This document shows, piece after piece, positions 25,129-37,827 of a stretch of DNA of 64,000 nucleotides. Each line of letters opens with the position of its first letter. Positions within the stretch are counted from its first letter, which is position 1. Position numbers and translations under genes: made by a program. A model generated the notes under the pieces. That model saw only the letters and a list, made by a program, of their open reading frames with translations. It made no database searches and had not been told where the DNA came from. The stretch spans positions 6,272,001 through 6,336,000 of the forward strand of contig OX326958.1 of assembly GCA_946800325.1 (NCBI GenBank). Direction: 5' to 3'. Source of the stretch: Luzula sylvatica. Taxonomy: Eukaryota; Streptophyta; Magnoliopsida; Poales; Juncaceae.

Positions 25129-25880
25129 ATAGAAACCTCGAATGGGGTAAAATTGATAAAAATTATGGATATTTCAATCTTTGTAAAATAATAATTTTAT
25201 ACAACTTGTGATTATATAATAGTGTTATATCAAGCAATTTGTTTGTATGTTGCAAACTTCGATTTAATAACTTCAGGTTAATAATAGTGCAAACATATCA
25301 GTTTATAATAATTACTGGAGATTAATAAACAAATTATAATAAGCATGATAAAAAGGATTATCATAATTTCAGGATTATAGGATTCGAATAATAAACAGAT
25401 TATAATCAGGATTTTGGAAAATAAATAAACAGCTTATAATTTTCTGGATTTCCATAAACAAATAAACGAAAAATGCTACAAAATCATGAAATAAAGTACG
25501 GAATGTGATCCAAATAATAAACAGATTATAACACTAGAAAAATGAGATCCAAATTTAAATGTAAACAAAGGATGATAACGTAACTTTGATTTGTGGTCAT
25601 AGGAAAAAAAGAATTAGATATTTCTCAGTTGGTCAGAAACTCGTGCTGAGAACGTATAGAAAATAAAACAACATTAATGAGGAAGAAAAAGAAAATTAGA
25701 GAAGGCAAAAAATTTATTCAAATACGTCACGGAATACAATAATCACTATCATTTTATATGGTAAAAGATGAGTGCTATGTCAAGAAATTTTTCGTCTTGC
25801 ACAATTGTTACAATATAAAAAATAATACAACATGAAATATACTAAATATTATATAATTATTCCTTCCATCTGCACTAGAT
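25129..25880. other. AT-rich sequence with degenerate repeats
   Basis: Around 25270-25530 the phrase aataaacagattataat and close variants recur four or more times. No gene is visible. Confidence 0.5.
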
Positions 25881-28566
25881 TTGGGGCCCTTCGATGTAAA
25901 AGACTTTGAAGGATTTTGAAGGATTCTTGTATTGTCTAGAGAAAGTGAAATGAGAGTTGAGTATTTGAAGGACATCATTTTCTTACATGTGTTGTTTGAT
26001 GTGCTAGACTTAGATAATCAAAAGTGAAATTCATTGTTAGATGTGAAAGATAATTGAAAAGTAGATATTAAGGATTTGAGATATATTACATAGGTTTTAT
26101 TTGAAAAAGTAAAGATCAATCAATTTATTATTATCACATCTCCAAATTTATAATATTAATTAAATTGTAAATCCTAAAGTATATAATGATATACAAGAAA
26201 AAAATAGCATTATCATTCATTAAATATAATATAAATTAGGGACAATTACATGTATATCCTTGCTTAACATCTCAATAACAAATTTATCTCTTTAAATTTG
26301 TTTATAACATATTTGACCCTCCTAAACTCATTTTGTATCAAATTTATCCATAATAAACAGATTTTTGTTAAATTTAACATAAAAAATAATAATTTGACAA
26401 TTATACCCCTTCATATAAGTATCCATCTCCCACCTTTTTCTGTCACTCTCTCAAATAACACTCCTAATCCTGGTCCATAAAAAGAAGAGTCAATCTCCCA
26501 ATCCGATAAACTTGGAATGATCCCAAACAAGAAGAAATCATCTCCTTCCCGTATCTATCAAGCTCCAAGCGCTAGCAGAAAAAAAAAAGTACACGATACT
26601 CGGTTTGTTGTTAACAAAAAGATCTCTTGGTACCAATCAATCTCCATGCGAAACCCTCGCATAGTCGTTGAAAGAAACCTGAAGCAAAATATTATAAACA
26701 AAATTAGAACAAGTCAAAATCTCTAAGTTTCAAAACTGATTCGTAATTAATCCTAATTAAAACTATAATTGACCTTGATACATTTGAAATTAATCATAAT
26801 TCAGCATATTGAATCCCCAATTAAGCTAATTGACCCTAATACAGCTAGAACTAACTATAATTCAACAAAATTAATCCTCAATTAACACAAATTAAGCTAT
26901 AACTAACCTTAACATTCCTGAAATTTAAAGTAATTGCAGCGCCGGTTTGTAATAGATCTCAGCGCAACATTCTCTGTTAAAATTAAAGCTAAAAACAAAT
27001 AAAAAATATACTTAAAACCACAATGCTAATATTATCCTGATGAAAACAATCAATCAATTAAGGGGCCGTTTGATATGAGTCATTTTACAAGATTGTACGA
27101 GAAAAGATACTCATATCCTGGACAAGTCGTATATCTCGTGTTTGATACGAAAGAAATAGCTGGAATCTCAATTCCCGTCTGGATGTCCTTGGTGCCCCTT
27201 TTCTCTCATTTGGTGTCTCGCCAATTTTTCGAGAAAACATTGAAAGACACTGGTTTCTCTATTTCCTCCCGCCAATTCCTCTTCTCCTGCTTTTCACTCT
27301 TGGGGACGAAGATTCTCCATCTTCCTCTCGTCACCCATGAGCATGGTACCTCCATCTCTGGTTAGTCTCGATCTCCTTAACTTTTTGAAACCAGGTTTTT
27401 GATCTAGCGATTTTTTGTTACAATACATCGCTTTCTCTCTCTCAATTTCTCAATTTCTCAATTTATCAATTTCTGAGCTAGGGTTTTGGGAGATCGAATT
27501 TGTCTTGTCCTTTTTATTCTTTATAATTGATTTGTCAGTAATTGATTTGATTCCCCTAATTGATTGGATTACCATATTTGCATTGATTTCGTATTGTTCT
27601 CTAAAAATACTAATAATTGTCAAAATGCATGTTGCCAGTATAATTGGAAGTGAATATTTATTACTAATTTCTCTTTATAATTGGGTTCTACAATTATTGT
27701 GAATATTTGGTTAAATTCTTTATAATTATCATATTTTTTCTTAAGTATCATTCGTATAATTCATATGATTTAGGATTGTCAGTATACTCTCATATGATTT
27801 AGGATTGCCAGAAGAATTCATTACATTTGCTTCATTATCCTCCATATAGTAATATTATTATATGATATTGTGTTAATTGAATGAATGATATTTGTTGTAG
27901 GAACCTGATATATGTATGGGAAAAGGGTCGTTGGTACATCAATATTTGTTAATTGAATGAATGATATTTGTAATAGGAATGCTATTTGTATTAATGGTTG
28001 TGGAGATGGAAATGGAGACGGTGCCGGAGGAAGTGATGGTGGTATAAACGGTGGTGTTTTCGGAGATTTTGGTGCTCGTACCGGAGATGGCGTTTTTTCT
28101 TATTTTGGAGGTGATAGTTTTGATAGTAATATGTGATATAGTAGCACAAATTAGATATTCTGATATTTTGCAGTTTTTTTGATCTAATTATATTTTGTTA
28201 TATTTTGTTAAATTTAAATATAATATACTATGTTATGATATATTAAAATTAATGATGACTTATTTTTGAAATTGGTAATAAATAGTATAAAATAACGATA
28301 ATAATTATAAAAGTTAATTAACTATCACATGTGTATATTCATTCAAATCAAATCCTTCAAATCAACCAAATTCTCTTTCAACTATTTTTTGGTTTTCTTT
28401 CGTATCAAACAATAAATTTCACTTTCCATTATTTAGAATTCTTGCTTATCAAACAATGCATGCTAGACATTGATATCCCTCAAATACTTCATTTTCTCTA
28501 GACAATGCAAGACAATACAAAAATCCTTTTATATCCTTCAAAATCTTTTACATCAAACGGCCCCTA
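25881..28566. mobile_element. PIF/Harbinger-like TIR pair A, arms of about 200 bp
   Basis: The left arm begins ggggcccttcgatgtaaaag and continues gattttgaaggattcttgta and ttgtctagag. The right arm, in inverse, begins ggggccgtttgatgtaaaag and continues with the same landmarks (ttttgtattgtctt, ttgtctagagaaaatg, agtatttgagggatatc). Similarity runs for roughly 200 bp. This pair overlaps pair B (27062-29036) without nesting. No transposase was seen between the arms. Confidence 0.65.
27981..28136 (+). other. Short glycine-rich coding-like segment
   Basis: After an acceptor-like tttgtaatag, a 51-codon stretch is Gly/Asp/Asn-rich (CGDGNGDGAGGSDGGINGG, then FGDFGARTGDGVFSYFGG) and ends at a tga. It lies inside TIR pairs A and B and may be a captured exon or the end of a decayed element gene. 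No function can be assigned. Confidence 0.3.
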
Positions 28567-28603
28567 ATACTCTACTACTTGCAATTAATAGATCTCCGAA
28601 TCC

Positions 28604-28604
<1 letters not shown>

Positions 28605-28668
<64 letters not shown>

Positions 28669-28747
28669 CCACCACTACATATGAAGAAACCTTGCGAGAG
28701 AGGGAGATGAAGAAAACCAGCACCGAGAAGCTACGATGCCAACGCCA

Positions 28748-28822
<75 letters not shown>
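28605..28822. repeat. Two long (GA)n microsatellites
   Basis: GA runs occupy 28605-28662 and 28749-28822. The second is flanked on both sides by the 15-bp direct repeat gatgccaacgccaag (28734-28748 and 28823-28837). Frames reading RERERE or LSLSLS across these tracts are artefacts of the repeat. Confidence 0.95.
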
Positions 28823-28826
<4 letters not shown>

Positions 28827-29045
28827 CCAACGCCAAGAAGAAGAGAGACGATCGCTATGTTTTCCGGGTTTTTTTTGCAAGACAAACAAATGAGGGAAAA
28901 GAGGCACGAGGGACACGAAAATGGGAATTGAAGTTCTCTCTTTCTCCTAATCAAACACCCAACACTAATCCTTATCCCGAAAATGATTATTTTTTTTCGT
29001 GTTTTCCATGTAAATACCGTGAATCAAACGGCCCCTACATGTTTG

Positions 29046-29193
29046 TAGGGCTGGCAACGAGCAGAACCGAGCCGAACACAGAGCAGCTCGAGCTCGGCTC
29101 GAGTCTGGCTCGAGCCAGCTCGGCTCGACTCGTAAGAGAGATTCAAGCTCGAAAGTCCAGCTCGAGCTCGGCTCGAAAAAAGCTCGTTGCCAG
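29046..29193. mobile_element. Short hAT-like MITE rich in CTCGAGCTCGG motifs
   Basis: It begins tagggctggcaacgagc and ends gctcgttgccag, forming 12-bp inverted ends. The interior repeats gagctcggctcgag-type words. The TAGGG(C/G)TGGCAA end is common for hAT-type MITEs. A degraded relative with the same words lies at about 40760-40990. No clear target duplication. Confidence 0.55.
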
Positions 29194-30582
29194 AGGACTA
29201 GAGGAGAGATTCTCTTATCTTTCCGAATCTACCCCCTCTCTCTCTCTCACCCGATATCTCTCTCTTTCCTTCTCCGACTGGTGCTGTTAGGCACGACTGG
29301 AATAGACTGGATTAGCCGCCATGGAGAACTCGAAAAAATTACTAGCAATTTATTTAGCATTGGTGGTGATGGATAACTCAACAGGTACTATAATTGCTGG
29401 ATTATTTTTTCCCCTATATCTGCAGGTTCAAGATTCTATTTTTTATTCTTGAGTAGGGATCTTCAAGCAACCACGAGAGATACTTGATATTGTGTTAATT
29501 AAATTAATATTTGATTTGTTTTTGTTTGATTAATGGTGATTAAAGAATCTGAGTTGGAACAAAAGTTTTCTCTTTCTCTTAATTGGGCTAATTTACTCTA
29601 ATTAAAATTAGGGTAGGTTTACTCTGAAGTATCTCCGCTGAAATGTTACATATAACATCCCAAATGATAGTGCTGGTACTAGTGAAAGAATGGTAGCTTC
29701 AATATTTTGGATTTGGGAGGTAAAAGAACGATTGTATCGGTACCGATACTAGTATTATCGGTACCGATGCTGGTACGAGATGCTCAATTTGCTTCATTTG
29801 GTAGAGCTCAGAATCTTGCATTCAGAGAGAGAAAAAGTATCGAGTCATAATTAAAAGGAAGCATCCGAATATACAAAAGCAAATTCATTAGAAAAAAGAA
29901 AATGTGAACTGATTTAGAGCAGGAATCTTTTATTACAATACTTTTTATTTGTCTTTTATTTTTTATGTTACTATTTAGTAAAAGATTTCATTCCATGCTA
30001 CTAAATTGTATGCTAATTTGTGTTAATTAATTTTGTTATTTATGATAATTGATCAAAGTAGCAACTAGGGTTATTTTGGTAATTGTAACTTTTTACATCA
30101 TTTTATTCCTTGTGTATATTTCATAGTTTCGGAATAAAATGGAATAATTGTTATTTCCTATTCCTTCAATCTTTCTATTCCGCCCTTCGCCGAACATGCT
30201 TGAATTTGAATAATAGTAGATTATGATTTGGTTTAATGGTGAAAGAAATTATATGAATATGTTTTACATCAAAAAATTTCTTTAAAAATCTTTTAAGATT
30301 AGGGTTGGATTTGAATATGTTACATCAAAAAATTAAATGATATCTGTAGATGCTATATGTTTCATCAAAAAATGTCTTTTAAGAGATTTTATTGTGTGTT
30401 ATTGTATTAATTTTACATAAGTTAGATTGTAATGATATTATTTGTGAATCATAAATATATTCTTTTTAATTTATTTTTCCAAGAGATAAGTTTGATTCTT
30501 GTTCGGAATATTCACAATTGATTTTCAAAATTTTGATTCATTTTTATTTTTAATTAATTTGACAATGTTCCTATATAATAAT
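29194..30582. other. Intergenic sequence with a possible orphan first exon
   Basis: From 29321 an ATG opens MENSKKLLAIYLALVVMDNS and ends at a donor-like caacag|gtacta (29394). It is preceded by CT-rich, UTR-like sequence at 29230-29280. Without further exons it cannot be called a gene. Near 29738-29775 the palindrome atcggtaccgat occurs twice. The rest is AT-rich. Confidence 0.3.
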
Positions 30583-30997
30583 CAGTGTTCTGGAAATCGG
30601 CCTTGGCGGCCGATTAATCACCGATTAATCGTTCCTCGATGGTCTGCCGTCGAGATAAGCCCTTGGCGTTTTGTGTTTGGCGGAATCCGCCAAGCAGCCG
30701 CCAAGGGTCCGCCAAGACCGCCAAGCCGATTTTTAGAAGTGTTTTTTTTTTTTTTTTTTTGGCAATTTTTTTTTAAATTGCCATCCATAGGCTAGTTGTT
30801 TGAATGTGAAGCACAAAAAATTATATATTACGAGAGGTTGTGGGATACTATTCAAAATAACGATCGTTTTCGTTATGGATTGCCAATGGATCTCCATTGA
30901 CATCAAAAAAAATTAGGCATCAATAATGAAAACGATCGTTTGTCGGATACTATTCAAAAAAAAAAAATTTGGACTAAATTTTTTCATATTTTTAATA

Positions 30998-31073
<76 letters not shown>

Positions 31074-31309
31074 ATTATTATTTGAGTTTATGTTAGTTTA
31101 GTGACGTAGTGTATTTTGTTACTTAAATTATTCAAAACTTATTAAAAAACTGTGATTTGTAATTTTGTTTAATTAATTTAAATATTAAATACAAAAAAAT
31201 AAAAATCCGCCGAGGTCCGCCGAGATTCCCGATTAATTCCGATTAATCATTCTTGGCGCTTGATGGTCGTCTGCCGACCAGCGAGCGTCAAGCGATTTCT
31301 GGAACATTG
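30583..31309. mobile_element. Non-autonomous hAT element, 727 bp
   Basis: The left end cagtgttctggaaatcggcc and the right end, in inverse caatgttccagaaatcgctt, form hAT-type TIRs. ATAATAAT flanks both sides exactly (30575-30582 and 31310-31317), an 8-bp hAT target duplication. Subterminal sequence is rich in ccgccaag and gattaatc words in both arms. The interior has a long (AT)n at 31003-31070 and a repeated ggatactattcaaaa. No transposase. Confidence 0.9.
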
Positions 31310-31589
31310 ATAATAATCATGTTCACATTGTTATTTTTGTTTGGTGGTGCATTGATTGCTATCGATCAAATAGTAATATTCAAAAATGAAGAATGACAAT
31401 TCTAAAGACAGAGAAGGAGAAGGTGAAATAAGAACAAGAGAAACCGAGAAACCTAGGAGATAAATTAATTAGAGAAAAAAAATTATTTGTGAATATTTCT
31501 TGTCTTAATTAGGAGAGAGATATTGCAGGAGAGAAAATTCGGAGGAGAGAGAAACTAATATTAATTAGAGGATAAATAAAGGGTAATTT

Positions 31590-33490
31590 TACTTTTCCCC
31601 TGAAATGCACTCTAGCAGTGCCGATTGAATCACCATACGTCAGCGGGCATGGTACCAATGCCCATTGAATCAATTAGATATTCACACTTTATCCCACATT
31701 TTGTCACTCAATAATTACCCTCTCCATTAACTGTTAATGGGAACCCTCTCAATAATTACCCTCTCAATGCACATAATTAACAAATATATAATAATTTCAT
31801 AATTAATATTCATAATTAGTACCAGTTAATTAATAAGTCACAATTCGAAATTACCAGTTAATTAACATAAACATAGTTAACATAATTAACATAATTAACA
31901 TAATTAACAAAAACATTAATTAACAAAATAATTATTGTGCAATATTTTAGGATTGACATTATTAACATAATTAACAAAATTAACAACATAATTAACAAAA
32001 TAAATTATTGTGCAATATTTTTCAATTAACATAATTAACAAAATAAATTATTGTGCAATATTTTTCAATTAACATAATTAACAAACTTAACAACATCATT
32101 AACATAATTAACAAAGTTCATATTTACACAATAATTAGTTAGTGGTTAATTCGATGTCCAGGTAATCAACTTGATTATCGCGACCTAACCAAACCGTACC
32201 AGCCATCGAACCGTACCAGCCATCGAACCGTACCAGCCATCGTCGTCATCTTCGTCGTCACCCTCGTAGTCATCATCGTCGCCATCGCCATCGTCCTCAT
32301 CCTCATCATCGCCGCCATCGTCCTCATCCTCGTCTTCGTACTCGTACCAGCCATCGTCCTCGTCGCCATCGTCGTCATCCTCTTCCTGGTTAATCCTCGT
32401 ACCAGCCATCGTCGTCATCTTCGTCGTCACCCTCGTCGTCATCCTGCCATCGTCCTCATCCTCATCCTCGTCGCCATCGTCCTCATCCTCGTCGTACCAG
32501 CCATCGTCCTCATCCTCGACTTCGTCCTCGTACCAGCCATCGTCCTCGTCGTCATCCTCGTCGCCATCGTCCTCATCCTCTTCTTGGTTAATCCGCACCA
32601 GTCTTCGCCAATTCGACCGTACCAGTCCAAATTAACCATATCGACACTTGCTAATTGTTAACCTGAAAATTGACGAGTAATTGAACTGTTAAATACCAGA
32701 TAATTAATCTTAATTAACTTATCAGATAATATAAGAACTCTAAATACCAGAATAATTAGCTGAAATAGACTGAAATAGACTTAATTGACTTAATTGACTG
32801 AAATACACTTAATTAGCTGCTAATTAATGGTTAACAGATAATTACACTTAAAAAATCACTTCATGTACCAGTATCGAAAAAAATCACTTCATGTACCAGT
32901 AATTGCTGGTTAATTGACAGAAATACACTTGGAAAAAAAACAGGAACAATTACTGGCACAAAAAATCACTTACCATTAACATCGAAGCTTGACCTCCATT
33001 AATGCAAATTAACGAAGAAGGAAGATGATGCTTCTTCTACAAAACGATGGAGAAGAGACCTCCATTTGATGCTAATCAGAGAACAAACTCCATTGGTGGC
33101 GTCGTCAATCACCAGCTCCATCGTCAGCTCCGTCGTCAATCGCCGGCTCCATCGTCAGCTCCGTCGTCAATCTTCAGTCGCCATCTCCATCATCAATCGC
33201 CAGCTCCTTTGGTGGCGTCGGCAGCTCCATCGATGGCATCGGCAGCTTGATTCTAGGGTTTGACGGTCAATCGCCATGAGTGTGGTGTTTCGTCATCGTG
33301 AGAGAGAGGGTGGTGTTTCGCCATCGGTGCCATGCTAGGGTTTGGTGTTTCTGTGTGTGAGAGAGGGTGTGTGTGTTGAGTGTGATGAATGGGGGCTGAT
33401 TAGTGGTTAATTCGCGTGATGAATGGGGGCCACCAGCATCGTCATGCTGATTCAATCGACATGACCAAAGTGGATCTGGGGGGTTCCATA
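31590..33490. mobile_element. Possible TIR element carrying low-complexity repeats
   Basis: The left side contains ccgattgaatcaccatac and the right side the inverse of tcgattgaatcagcatga, suggesting worn inverted ends. Inside are three repeat zones: 31790-32130 with variants of aattaacataattaacaaa, 32190-32600 with a GAT/GAG-codon minisatellite, and 33090-33245 with repeats of ccatcgtcagctccgtcgtc. No transposase or target duplication was found, so the element call is tentative. Confidence 0.35.
32185..32598 (-). repeat. Minisatellite encoding an Asp/Glu-rich frame
   Basis: Imperfect repeats of catcgtcctcatcctcgtc run through 32200-32590. On the minus strand they keep a 137-codon frame open, reading repeats such as DEDDGWYEDE and DEDDGDEDED, with RINQEED appearing twice. 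The openness is explained by the trinucleotide-like composition. Expression as an acidic protein is possible but nothing else supports it, so I list it as a repeat. Confidence 0.6.
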
Positions 33491-33767
33491 TATGAGTTCA
33501 TAAATAAAATATTGTGATGCTATTAATTAGGGAATGAGAATTAGCAAATTAAATGGAATGGATAAAACAAATAATCTGAAATGGAGAGAATAAAACAATT
33601 ATAACATTCAAAAAATTTAAATACCCAAATTACCTTTTTTACAAAAGGCCGTACATAGAATCACACATTTTTTTAATTTTCTTCCTATATATCTCGTTAA
33701 CAAGTCCTTTCAACCTTTTCGTTTGTGGTTTACTTAACTTTTTTTACGAAGAGGTTCGGTTCCTCAA

Positions 33768-36700
33768 CTAGATATCAAGATTGTGCCCTTCACCATCATT
33801 AATTTCCAAAGAATTTGCAATCTCCATCTCTGTAAAATGAAGGAAAAAATCAAATGTAATATCAGCATAATACACTCCTGTCCAGTTTTTAGATTTAAAA
33901 AAGCAGTGTGTTGCATACATGTGACTGTGCAGTGAACAGAGTATTTTTCGTGTAAAACTTCGTAGAAACAGATGAGGCGGCCCGTCGTGATACAGCAAGA
34001 AGGCCAAGGAGAGGGACGAGTCATTCTCTTTTTATGAATGCTTCTTTCACAGACTAAACAGATTCGGGTTTTGTTTCAGGGGAGGGGATTAAACTAACTT
34101 CTGCATCCATTAGAATTGCTGACGTGGCAGGAGGATGGATGCCACGTCAGCGTGCGGGTGAGGGCGGGTAGATCTCTGCATGGTGCCTAACTTAAAATAA
34201 ATACACTTTCAAGTTTTTCAAGTAAAATAAATATATACAATTCCTCAATTTTCTACGACTATCCATCAATTATTTCCTTACTCTAACGAAGAAGCATCCA
34301 TTTTTATTTTGAATAAATTGGTGAACGATGTTCGTTACACTTCCTTATCCAAGTCGTACAATTACATTTATTTTGTGGAAATGAATCATATTTTCCAATA
34401 AAATTAAAGCATCAATCGTGGTATCACTGCTAGTTACCAGCCGAAGTCAAACATTTCTAATTGTAATTACAATAATTACAATTTTCCAATCTATCATTTG
34501 CACTAGTCTGAATCAAGAACCACTCATTTCTATTCGATAAAGTCTAAACGTTTATTATATTAATTGTCAAAAATTCTATGAAAAGTTTCGAGTTCAAAAA
34601 TCTGATGCAAATAATTTTTATCATCATATTTTGAATTCGAAAAAAACTAGAAAATATCTACAATTTGCTGCTGTGTTGGCTTTTAAAAATGTGTAAAAGT
34701 AAAATTATATTATGTACTACTCAATTCTCATACGTGTGCATCATTAAGATACTTAAAAGCCCAGAAAAGGAAAAAGTAAAAACATGGTTCTACTCAAGTG
34801 AATCGAGTCCATATCAAAGATATACTTGATTGATTAGGGGCTCGAAAATATAGATTCAATTCATCATAGTTGTATGAATTTGATTGAACCATAATCTGGC
34901 CCAAAGTCCATAAACATAGAAGGCCAGCCAATCACCAAAATTTAATTGTAATAATATAGTTACTATTTTGTTGATAATAAATTTAAATATTCAGTAATGT
35001 TTCTTTTGATATATATATAAAATAAAATAAACATGCAATGAAAAAATATATGAAAACATTTTTTTTTTCTCTGATTATATGTGTTAAGATGATTTATATG
35101 ATTATATAATATGATATATGTATGAATACATTAAGGAGGCATACACATAAATTGAAGTATGTATTCAAACAAAACTTCTTCTTATTAAATTATATTTAAT
35201 CATATGAAATATGTATTTTTGTGTAATATAGCTCCTGAAGACGTACTTGCAGAGGAAGAACCTGCGAACAATGTGTGCTCCTTTGAGCAAAAAATTCCAT
35301 CCCTGCAAATAAGAATAGTACCGATTATTAGACTAAAATATTTCAGAAGATATAACCAAAACATGAATTATAGACAAAACATGGTACATGAAAAAAAATA
35401 TTGGTAACGGAAAAATCATTTCTAAAATAAATTGCACACAAACAGGCTCGAAAACTGAAAAGATAGAAATTCTCCGCTGTCTTTTGTTGTTTACTTTACC
35501 TCACTATAAATGAAATAAATAAGGAAAAATGTAAATTAGATATTTATTAAATGATTGATAAATTTAGTACGTACAACAACCTTGAAAAAGGCTCCTTGAT
35601 TGTGACATACATCCATTGGCCGAGCTGATTGTTTAATATCAAAGACATTATCCTCCTAATTTCTGCCTAAAGAGAAAAGTACAAAAAATAACATTGAAGA
35701 TTTCAAATTTTAAAAAACGAATTATCCGAAAAGGCTCAAATTTGTACATGATATATCTTCAACAATTGTCACGTATGCCTTCTAATAAATACTTGTTTAG
35801 CGTCTATATGGGTTTCCTGTGAAAAAAGTGAGCAGGCATTTCATCGAACACATAATAGGCGAGATTCAAATCGCAAAAAAGTTTTGAAAACTTAAATATT
35901 ATGGCAAAGATTTTATTTCTATGAAATGTCAGCATCGAAAGATTTCATTTAATATCGCAAGAGACAAAATAAAAGATTAATCCAATTGATGAATACAAAT
36001 ACGAAATTAACATACCAAATTTGTTACTTGCAGAGAGTGAAGCTCGTCTCATAGGAGAAGCTCTGTTCAGAGGAGCTCGAGCATATGCTTGTTAACCGAA
36101 AGCAAGAAAGCAAGAAATCATAATAATTTATCCCGTCGAAATTGAAAAAGAAAAGATTATTTTTTTTTACCAAAATGCGTTCTCTGCATGCGTGACCAAA
36201 AACCATAATCCTGCGAAGAAATTCATAGTTTGCTTATTTTATTAAATTGAAAAGTTACAAACAACGTTTTGTTATTAAATTTGAGAAAACGCAGAGAGAT
36301 TTTCTGAAACTTTTCAAATCTAAAATACCTCACAATAATGTAGAATGCAATTGTCCCAAACAATTATGCATCATCAATATAGTGCCAAAGAAACCTGACA
36401 TAAACATTTCACGTATTTACATAAATATTTCTTAATATTTAGAAAGTAAGGTTTTTTGGGAAAAAAAATCTAAAATATAAGAAATTGTTGCACCTTACTG
36501 ATGGCGAATACATTTCAAGGTTATGGGTAGTTTTGCACTTGAACTCCGTGGATTTATTACCTCCCAATTTCAGTGAGGGCACAAATGTATCAATAAAAAG
36601 AAATTATGATTGATAAATTAAAAAGTAGTATTAATTTAGATCTTAATCAACATAACTAAGAGTTATATTTTACAATTAACTACCAAAATGAGCCCCAAAT

Positions 36701-37185
36701 AGCATAATTCAGCAACTTTTTGCAAGTAAGTATCAAAATAAGGTCCAAATCAGCATAATTCAGCATCAAACTTCTATTAAACACAAAAAAATCAATGAAA
36801 CCAATGAGAAGCAATGGAGAATAACCAAAAAAGCAAAAAATCGACACAAATCAGAGACCAAAACGATAAGATCGTGCCTTCGACGCTTAATTTGCAGTTC
36901 GACCGATCCGGGGGCGATACAGTGGCTCTGGTATCCATCCGCTGCCATTGCGAACATTTTTGTCGTCGTTTCGGAAAAACAAAACGATAACCCTAGGTTT
37001 CGTCATACGAACAGGCCGCTGGATGAATTCGAAGCGCTCGATCTATCCCGCGCGCGTCGAGGCTAGGAACCGACGGTTCCAGACACGTCATACCGGTATC
37101 GTTCCCGATTACCGCTAGGGTTTGGTAGCGGCGCCATTTTTCTGTTTTTTTCTTCTGTAGCTGCCGTAATGAGAAGAGAGAGAGG
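33768..37185 (-). CDS. Putative multi-exon gene, product unknown
   Basis: Several coding-like islands on the minus strand have plausible GT/AG borders: a GC-rich first exon region around 36880-37185 with MAPLPNPSGNRERYRYDV; 36500-36570 (EFKCKTTHNLEMYSPS before gtaagg); 36165-36207 (DYGFWSRMQRTHF before gtaaaa); 36035-36095 (YARAPLNRASPMRRASLSA); 35575-35640 (EIRRIMSLILNNQLGQWMYV, then TIKEPFS); 35245-35305 (DGIFCSKEHTLFAGSSSAST); 33930-34025 (LAFLLYHDGPPHLFLRSFTR); and 33768-33833 (EMEIANSLEINDGEGHNLDI, then stop). Exon joins, phases and the true start are not established. I do not recognise the product. It is unlike nearby transposons in composition and may be a genuine single-copy gene or a decayed one. 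The span is approximate. Confidence 0.35.
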
Positions 37186-37489
37186 GGGAAGGGGGTAAGT
37201 ATGGGAGATGGAGAGAAGTCTGGGTGGACTCGGTCTACGAGGACCGGGACACAATAACATATATTAGTCCATATAAACCGGGTGCAGTTAAATGGCGACC
37301 GTTTGATGTTCTTTAACCCTGATCCGACGGTCCAAATTAGATGAGTGACGTGGAGGCATATATTGCGAGATAAAACTGTAAAAATATACTAATTAAAATT
37401 ATAATGTGTGGAAAATGTGTGGTTCGGATTTCTCTATTTTTAATCGGGCCCCTAGTAAAGCAAGTACGTGGTCTCACAAAACGTCTTGT

Positions 37490-37690
37490 ATTGTCTTTTT
37501 AATGGGAGGGAACGATTTGTTCAATTTTGAATGTATTTGTGAATTTCAAACGCACGCAGCACAAATGTATACGTTATTGTACAAAATGTATAAATCAGGT
37601 ACACTCGTGTAAAAAAAATTATCTTAAAAAATATATCATACATACATTAAGTTATACATATACAAAATTACAACATATATTTGCATTTAG
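37490..37690. repeat. Direct duplicate of 58230-58440
   Basis: Both segments share tgttcaattttga, gtacaaaatgtataaatc and aaaatatatcatacatacat-type sequence in the same orientation and end at catttagaaa or tatttagaaa. This copy marks the left flank of the inverted segment. Confidence 0.75.
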
Positions 37691-37827
37691 AAATCTTCCA
37701 AATCTTTGAAGTCATTATCATCAAAATGTTCATTAAAATGTTCATTGAAGTTTTGAATCCTTGAGTTCTCAGATGCATACAAAATATATTGAAGAAAATT
37801 TAGTGTAACATTATTACGAGGATGCAT
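37687..37827 (-). other. 46-codon open frame at the inversion breakpoint
   Basis: The minus strand reads MHPRNNVTLNFLQYILYASE and continues to a stop, with Asn/Phe/His repeats (NEHFNEHFDDNDF). It fills nearly the whole 135-bp junction sequence that is absent from copy 1 and from the 58-kb copy. It could be the tail of an unidentified transposase or chance. Confidence 0.3.

Larger units (their letters stand above)
27062..29036. mobile_element. PIF/Harbinger-like TIR pair B
   Basis: The left end ggggccgtttgatatgagtc is answered by the right end, whose inverse begins ggggccgtttgattcacggt. Inside, both arms share caattcccgtctggatgtcc-like and cttttctctcatttg-like segments. The left end lies inside TIR pair A and the right end lies outside it. 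The sequence 27200-27480 has 5' UTR and exon character (CT-rich, then intron-like). No transposase is evident. Confidence 0.6.

Noticed and set aside
28553..28954. Long Ser/Leu and Arg/Glu repeat proteins on both strands
   Set aside because: They are translations of (GA)n tracts and have no independent coding signal.
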